This document shows positions 7,169-10,674 of a stretch of DNA of 10,674 nt, piece after piece. A model generated the notes under the pieces. That model was given only the letters and a program-made list of their open reading frames with translations. It searched no databases and was not told the DNA's origin. The position numbers and the translations under genes are program-made. Origin of the DNA: Gammaproteobacteria bacterium (GTDB taxonomy: Bacteria > Pseudomonadota > Gammaproteobacteria > Chromatiales > Chromatiaceae); the NCBI GenBank assembly GCA_006227775.1, contig SBFV01000301.1, forward strand, positions 1 through 10,674. The letters run 5' to 3'. Positions within the stretch are counted from its first letter, which is position 1; each line of letters starts with the position of its first letter.

Positions 7169-7212
7169 TTCCGCTCCCGGTCCGGGTCCGGGGCAGCCCC
7201 CGAACCCCAGTG

Positions 7213-7241
7213 ATTAGACCCCTGACGAGGCTCGGAACCAA
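7213..7241 (-). promoter_or_regulatory. Candidate sigma70 promoter for symporter-ratA-ratB
   Basis: Reading the minus strand, TTGGTT (7241-7236) and TCTAAT (7218-7213) are separated by exactly 17 bases. The -10 matches TATAAT at five of six positions, while the -35 matches only TTG and the distal T-rich part poorly. Transcription would start near 7206, giving a leader of about 38 bases before the symporter ATG. That leader contains a small cgggg/ccccg stem and tandem ccggacc units. Confidence 0.4.
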
Positions 7242-7244
7242 CCT

Positions 7245-7289
7245 GGCCCCCGCCAGCTAAAGGGGGGCATTGTCCGGCATGCGGGGGCC
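7245..7289 (-). terminator. Inverted repeat downstream of glmM, possible terminator
   Basis: ggcccccgc (7245-7253) and gcgggggcc (7281-7289) are exact reverse complements, 27 bases apart, starting 22 bases after the glmM stop and ending just before the candidate symporter promoter. The intervening sequence can form extra pairings. No U-run follows on the minus strand, so terminator function rests on position and stem strength only. Confidence 0.4.
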
Positions 7290-7310
7290 TGGCTCAAGCC
7301 GGGGGGATGC

Positions 7311-8642
7311 TCACAATTGCTTTCGCACCAGGTCGGCCAGGCGCTGGGCGATGGCTTCCACCTTGCCCTTGTCCTCCCCCTCCACCATGACCCGGATCAG
7401 CGGTTCGGTGCCCGAGGGGCGCAAGAGGATACGTCCCTTGCCCGCCAGTTCCCGTTCCGCGTCGGCAACCCCGGTCTGGATCGTGGGCAAGCCAAGGATA
7501 TCCCTTGGCTGATCCAGGGGGACGTTGACGAGGACCTGGGGATAGCGTTCGACCTCCGCCGCCTGTTCCGCAAGGGTCGTTCCCGTCTCCACCAAGGCAT
7601 GCAGGACCTGGAGGGCGGCGACGATGCCATCGCCCGTGGTGGTGCGATCACGACAGATGATATGGCCCGAGGGCTCCCCGCCTAAAATCCCCCCATCCTG
7701 CTTCAATCGCTCCATGATGTACCGGTCGCCCACCTTGGTACGGGCGAAACCTATCCCTAGCCTCCCCAGGGCATGTTCGAAGCCCAGGTTGCTCATGAGG
7801 GTACCCACCACGGGCCCGGTCAAGGCACCCTGGGATTGACGATGTTTGGCGATGATGTAGATGAGCTGATCACCGTCGACCAGACGCCCCCGGGCATCGA
7901 CCATCAGCACCCGGTCCCCGTCCCCGTCGAAGGCGATGCCCAGATGGGCCTTCTTTTTCTTGACTTTGTGGCTCAATTCCGCAGGGGAGGTAGAACCGAC
8001 CCCACGATTGATGTTGAATCCGTCGGGTTCGACGCCCAGGGTGGTGACCTGGGCCCCCAACTCCTCGAAGACGTAAGGTGCGGTGTGATAGGTGGCGCCA
8101 TTGGCACAATCCACCACCAGCTTGAGCCCCTGAAGGGACAAGGCGCAGGGCAGGGTTCCCTTACAGAATTCGATATAGCGCCCGGCGGCGTCCTCGACCC
8201 GCTTGGCCTTGCCCAGGGCGGAAGAATCCACCGTGGTCAGGGGCTGATCCAAGGCCGCCTCGATCGCCAGTTCCACCTCGTCCGGCAGTTTGTCGCCCGC
8301 GGCGGAGAAGAACTTGATGCCGTTGTCATCGTAAGGGTTATGGGAGGCGCTGATGACGATACCCGCCGAGGCGCGAAAGGTACGGGTGAGATAGGCGATG
8401 GCCGGCGTGGGCATGGGGCCCAACAGCCGGATGTCGACCCCGGCGGCTACCAGGCCCGCCTCCAGCGCGGACTCGAACATGTAGCCAGAAATGCGCGTAT
8501 CCTTACCAATCAGTACTTTGCTACGACCTGCCTGACCGAGGACCCGGCCCGCCGCCCAGCCGAGCTTGACCATGAAGTCCGGGGTGATATGGCCCTCGCC
8601 AACCCGGCCGCGGATGCCATCGGTGCCAAAATATTTGCGCAT
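7311..8642 (-). CDS. glmM: Phosphoglucosamine mutase GlmM
   Basis: Cytoplasmic enzyme that interconverts glucosamine-6-phosphate and glucosamine-1-phosphate, feeding UDP-GlcNAc for peptidoglycan and lipopolysaccharide. The protein has 443 residues (E. coli 445) and all four alpha-phosphohexomutase motifs: the phosphoserine loop GIVISASHNP with catalytic Ser100, the metal-binding DGDGDR (239-244), sugar-binding GEPSGH (322-327) and the phosphate loop RPSGTEPLIRVM (408-419). The N-terminus MRKYFGTDGIRG matches the family exactly, and gaggtgaggga lies just upstream of the ATG. A run of five lysines in a six-residue KVKKKK stretch (226-231) precedes the metal loop, where E. coli has a less basic sequence. 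Its upstream neighbour folP is the usual one; the tpiA-secG genes that often follow are absent. Confidence 0.98.
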   Translation of the reverse strand: MRKYFGTDGIRGRVGEGHITPDFMVKLGWAAGRVLGQAGRSKVLIGKDTRISGYMFESALEAGLVAAGVDIRLLGPMPTPAIAYLTRTFRASAGIVISASHNPYDDNGIKFFSAAGDKLPDEVELAIEAALDQPLTTVDSSALGKAKRVEDAAGRYIEFCKGTLPCALSLQGLKLVVDCANGATYHTAPYVFEELGAQVTTLGVEPDGFNINRGVGSTSPAELSHKVKKKKAHLGIAFDGDGDRVLMVDARGRLVDGDQLIYIIAKHRQSQGALTGPVVGTLMSNLGFEHALGRLGIGFARTKVGDRYIMERLKQDGGILGGEPSGHIICRDRTTTGDGIVAALQVLHALVETGTTLAEQAAEVERYPQVLVNVPLDQPRDILGLPTIQTGVADAERELAGKGRILLRPSGTEPLIRVMVEGEDKGKVEAIAQRLADLVRKQL

Positions 8643-8754
8643 GGCGCTTCCCTCACCTCAAAAAAACGGGGATCTAAGGACAGAGCAATTCAATGTTCGG
8701 TATTACCGCATCCTCGGTGACTGGTCTGAGCGAAAAAAGGAACGCTCGAGTTGA

Positions 8755-8904
8755 CTGACAGGGGGGCAAGCCAAACCCCTGATCAGGGAAGACACCGTGG
8801 CTGCCTTCCAGGCTGACCAGCTCCGCGAAACCATCGCTCAAGGTCAGTTCGACCTTGACAGTGTCCCACCTGGGGTCACGGGATCTCCATCAGGGCCAGG
8901 GTGA
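8755..8904 (+). other. Short FlgM-like open frame in the glmM-folP gap, possible gene remnant
   Basis: A plus-strand frame open from 8755 ends at TGA 8902-8904. From GTG 8797, preceded by aggga with 7-base spacing, it encodes 35 residues beginning VAAFQADQLRETIAQGQFDLDS. That pattern (Val/Asp-x-x-LR-x-x-I-x-x-G-x-[FY]-x-[IVL]-[DN]) recalls the sigma28-binding C-terminal helices of FlgM, but lacks the final helix and any N-terminal half. The last 29 bases overlap the 3' end of folP on the other strand. It may be a decayed fragment or chance; no full gene is claimed. Confidence 0.2.
8838..8858 (-). terminator. Perfect 8-bp hairpin just after folP
   Basis: tcaaggtc (8838-8845) and gaccttga (8851-8858) are exact reverse complements with a 5-base loop, beginning 18 bases after the folP stop. 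There is no U-run after it on the minus strand. Two weaker stems follow in the same 233-bp gap: cagggg/cccctg (8759-8781) and gagcg/cgctc around an A6/T6 run (8728-8747). Together they suggest partial termination or processing between folP and glmM; no clear glmM promoter was found. Confidence 0.35.
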
Positions 8905-9718
8905 CCTTGATGGCATCCAGGGTCGGGGCGACGTCATGGACCCGGAGCAGACTCGCTCCCCGCTCGACGGCCAGGACGGCGGCGGCCAGGCTGCCGGCGA
9001 GACGATCACCGACCTCACGACCGGTCAGGGCACCCATCATGGATTTGCGTGACATACCGACCACAAGAGGACGACCCAGGGCCGTCAGGCGCCGCAGCCC
9101 CCCCAGGAGGGCGAGATTATGTGCCAAGGCCTTGCCAAAACCAAAGCCGGGATCCAGCAGCAGACGCTGACGGGGGATGCCGGCGACTTCGCAGGCGATC
9201 AGGCGCTCCTCGAGAAAGGCGCCAACCTCGGCGACGGGATCTTTGTAGCTGGGTGCCCGTTGCATGGTCTCCGGCGTGCCACGCATGTGCATGAGACAAA
9301 CGGGCACGGCCAGCTCCACCGCGGCGGCCAGGGCGCCGGGACGGCGCAAGGCATGGACATCGTTGATGAGCCCCGCCCCCGCCGCTACCGCCGCCCGCAT
9401 GACCTCGGGCTTACTGGTGTCCACCGAAAGGGGCAAATCCAACCGGCTGGCCAAGGCGGCGATGACGGGCACGACCCGATCGATCTCCTCTTGGATGGAG
9501 ACGCCCTGGGAACCGGGGCGGGTGGACTCCCCGCCGATATCCAGGATGGCCGCCCCTTCCGCCGCCAGCCGCTCCCCCCGACGCAAGGCCGCATCGAGGG
9601 TCGGGAGCTCTCCACCGTCGGAGAAGGAGTCGGGGGTGACGTTGATCACCCCCATGAGGCCAGGGCGACTCAGATCCAGGGCCCGACCGCCGCAGTCAAG
9701 CAGGCCGAAAGGTGCCAA
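8876..9718 (-). CDS. folP: Dihydropteroate synthase FolP
   Basis: Condenses p-aminobenzoate with hydroxymethyl-dihydropterin pyrophosphate to dihydropteroate in folate synthesis; the sulfonamide target. The 280-residue TIM barrel (E. coli 282) shows MGVINVTPDSFSDGG (22-36), DIGGESTRPGS (60-70), SVDTSKPEV (98-106), IND (118-120), MHMRGTPETMQ (143-153), DPGFGFGK (189-196), GMSRKS (221-226) and RVHDV (259-263), covering the pterin, pABA and phosphate sites. There is no ATG at the expected start. The frame opens after a TAG at 9737-9739 and the best candidate is TTG at 9718; a CTG two codons upstream is the alternative. Neither has a good ribosome binding site. ftsH lies 95 bases upstream, the typical order, so expression probably depends on the ftsH transcript. 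Confidence 0.96.
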   Translation of the reverse strand: MAPFGLLDCGGRALDLSRPGLMGVINVTPDSFSDGGELPTLDAALRRGERLAAEGAAILDIGGESTRPGSQGVSIQEEIDRVVPVIAALASRLDLPLSVDTSKPEVMRAAVAAGAGLINDVHALRRPGALAAAVELAVPVCLMHMRGTPETMQRAPSYKDPVAEVGAFLEERLIACEVAGIPRQRLLLDPGFGFGKALAHNLALLGGLRRLTALGRPLVVGMSRKSMMGALTGREVGDRLAGSLAAAVLAVERGASLLRVHDVAPTLDAIKVTLALMEIP

Positions 9719-9747
9719 GGCCAGGAGCCGGAACCGCTAGCAGCGAA

Positions 9748-9767
9748 ACCCGGCTGGGTGGCCGGGT
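9748..9767 (-). other. Hairpin between ftsH and folP
   Basis: On the minus strand acccggc and gccgggt form a perfect 7-bp stem with a 6-base loop, followed by only a short T pair. It lies midway between the ftsH stop and the folP start. It could be a weak terminator or attenuator lowering folP relative to ftsH, or an RNA processing site. The sequence does not distinguish these. Confidence 0.35.
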
Positions 9768-9813
9768 ATCTTGCGCCAAGAGGCGAACGGAGAAGAATCC
9801 TTCACCGAAAAAT

Positions 9814-10674
9814 TCAGTGCTCGCTGGCCGGCCCGCCGATTGGGCCTTCCCCCGCGGGGGCGGCCGAGGGGCCTGGGGTGGAACCGCCCCGCGGGCGGCG
9901 ACCCTCGTCGTCGCTCCAGCCCTGGGGCGGGCGGGGCGTCACCCCGGCCATGATGTCGTCGATCTGGTCGTGATCGATGGTCTCGTATTTCATCAGGGCC
10001 GCCGCCATGGCATGTAGCTTGTCCAGATGCTCGGTGAGCAGGCGGCGCGACCGCTCGTAGTTGCGGTCGATGATATGTCGGATCTCCTCGTCGATGACGT
10101 GGCTGGTCTCGTCCGAGACGTTCTTGTGCTGGGTTACCGAATGACCCAGGAAGATCTCCTGCTCCTCCTCGCTGTAGGTCAGGGGGCCCAGACGTTCGGA
10201 CAGGCCCCACTTGGTGACCATGTTGCGGGCGATGTCGGTGGCGCGGTGGATGTCGTTCTGGGCGCCGGTGGTGACGCTGTCGGCGCCGAAGATCAGTTCC
10301 TCGGCGATGCGCCCGCCGAAAAGGCTGGAGATCTGGGATTCCAGGCGTTGCTTGGTGTAGCTGTAACGATCTTCCTCAGGCAGGAAGAGGGTGACGCCCA
10401 GGGCCCGACCACGGGGAATGATACTGACTTTGTGCACCGGATCGTGCTCGGGAACCAGGCGGCCGACGATGGCATGCCCCGCCTCGTGATAGGCGGTGAG
10501 GCGCTTCTCGTCCTCCGACATGACCAAGGAGCGGCGCTCGGTGCCCATCATGATCTTGTCCTTGGCCTTTTCCAGGTCGTCCATATCCACCAGGCGTTTG
10601 TTGGCACGGGCGGCGAAGAGGGCAGCCTCATTGACCAGATTGGCCAGATCGGCCCCGGAGAAGCCCGGCGTACC
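9814..10674 (-). CDS. ftsH: ATP-dependent zinc metalloprotease FtsH, 3' part (5' end outside window)
   Basis: Membrane-anchored AAA+ protease that degrades sigma32, LpxC and damaged membrane proteins. The frame is open to the window edge and gives the last 286 residues of a protein usually about 640 long. The transmembrane segments and Walker A and B motifs are therefore outside. Visible parts are the end of the AAA domain (GTPGFSGADLANLVNEAALFAAR at the edge, with the second-region sensor helix), the zinc site HEAGH (His63 and His67 of this fragment) and the likely third ligand Asp141 in TTGAQNDIHRATD. The conserved LVPEHDPVHKVSIIPRG and MVTKWGLSERLGP segments follow, as does the helical LMKYETID region. 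The C-terminal tail is Gly/Pro-rich and variable, as usual. Confidence 0.98.
   Translation of the reverse strand, partial: GTPGFSGADLANLVNEAALFAARANKRLVDMDDLEKAKDKIMMGTERRSLVMSEDEKRLTAYHEAGHAIVGRLVPEHDPVHKVSIIPRGRALGVTLFLPEEDRYSYTKQRLESQISSLFGGRIAEELIFGADSVTTGAQNDIHRATDIARNMVTKWGLSERLGPLTYSEEEQEIFLGHSVTQHKNVSDETSHVIDEEIRHIIDRNYERSRRLLTEHLDKLHAMAAALMKYETIDHDQIDDIMAGVTPRPPQGWSDDEGRRPRGGSTPGPSAAPAGEGPIGGPASEH

Noticed and set aside
8651..8667. A7/T7 run upstream of glmM as an intrinsic terminator tail
   Set aside because: No stable stem precedes it on either strand, and it lies immediately before the glmM ribosome binding site.
7773..8720. Plus-strand open frame of 315 codons across glmM
   Set aside because: Antisense shadow of a clearly identified GlmM.
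8674..8841. Minus-strand frame of 55 residues from a TTG in the folP-glmM gap, with coding-like codon use
   Set aside because: It has no ATG, no good ribosome binding site and no recognisable family. It overlaps the opposite FlgM-like frame, so at most one is real.
9840..9900. GC-rich palindromic segment in the ftsH tail similar to the uvrD hairpin
   Set aside because: It shares only a ccgcc-gcgggcgg core; the flanks differ and the variable FtsH tail is normally Gly/Pro-rich, so a repeat family cannot be claimed.
9119..9973. Plus-strand open frame of 284 codons across folP and the end of ftsH
   Set aside because: Antisense to two conserved genes and without recognisable domains.

Overview
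The window looks like ordinary core chromosome of a GC-rich gammaproteobacterium. UvrD, HemW, RatA/RatB, GlmM, FolP and FtsH all read like their Escherichia coli counterparts, but with longer Pro/Ala/Gly linkers and strong GC preference at third codon positions. A stand-alone DsrC/TusE paralog without cysteines is most familiar from sulfur-oxidising lineages, so a Chromatiales-like purple sulfur bacterium or relative is a reasonable guess. That is an inference; no species can be named from the sequence. I see no tRNA, rRNA, CRISPR array, insertion sequence, integrase or phage gene.

Layout. Plus strand, left half: the 3' part of uvrD (entering from the left edge), a lipoprotein-type PQQ-dependent aldose sugar dehydrogenase, hemW, then, after a 173-bp gap, a small DsrC-like gene. 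Minus strand, right half, in transcription order from the right edge: the 3' part of ftsH, folP, glmM, an NSS-family sodium symporter gene, ratA and ratB. The two blocks converge on a strong perfect hairpin at 5006-5032, probably a shared terminator.

How the genes relate. ftsH-folP-glmM is the widely conserved gammaproteobacterial order (membrane proteolysis, folate synthesis, cell-wall sugar activation). The symporter, ratA and ratB are tightly packed: the symporter stop abuts the ratA start, and ratB starts inside the end of ratA. They are therefore probably one translationally coupled unit, with a plausible sigma70 promoter at 7213-7241. uvrD, the sugar dehydrogenase and hemW are close together but share no pathway.

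Most noteworthy: (1) the DsrC-like protein has lost both redox cysteines that define DsrC and the one kept by TusE, so it cannot be a sulfur carrier; (2) a GC-rich hairpin sits in frame inside uvrD and encodes an extra linker; (3) a short plus-strand frame between glmM and folP encodes a peptide resembling the C-terminal part of the anti-sigma factor FlgM, possibly a gene remnant. The rest is housekeeping; I found no convincing new multi-gene system.
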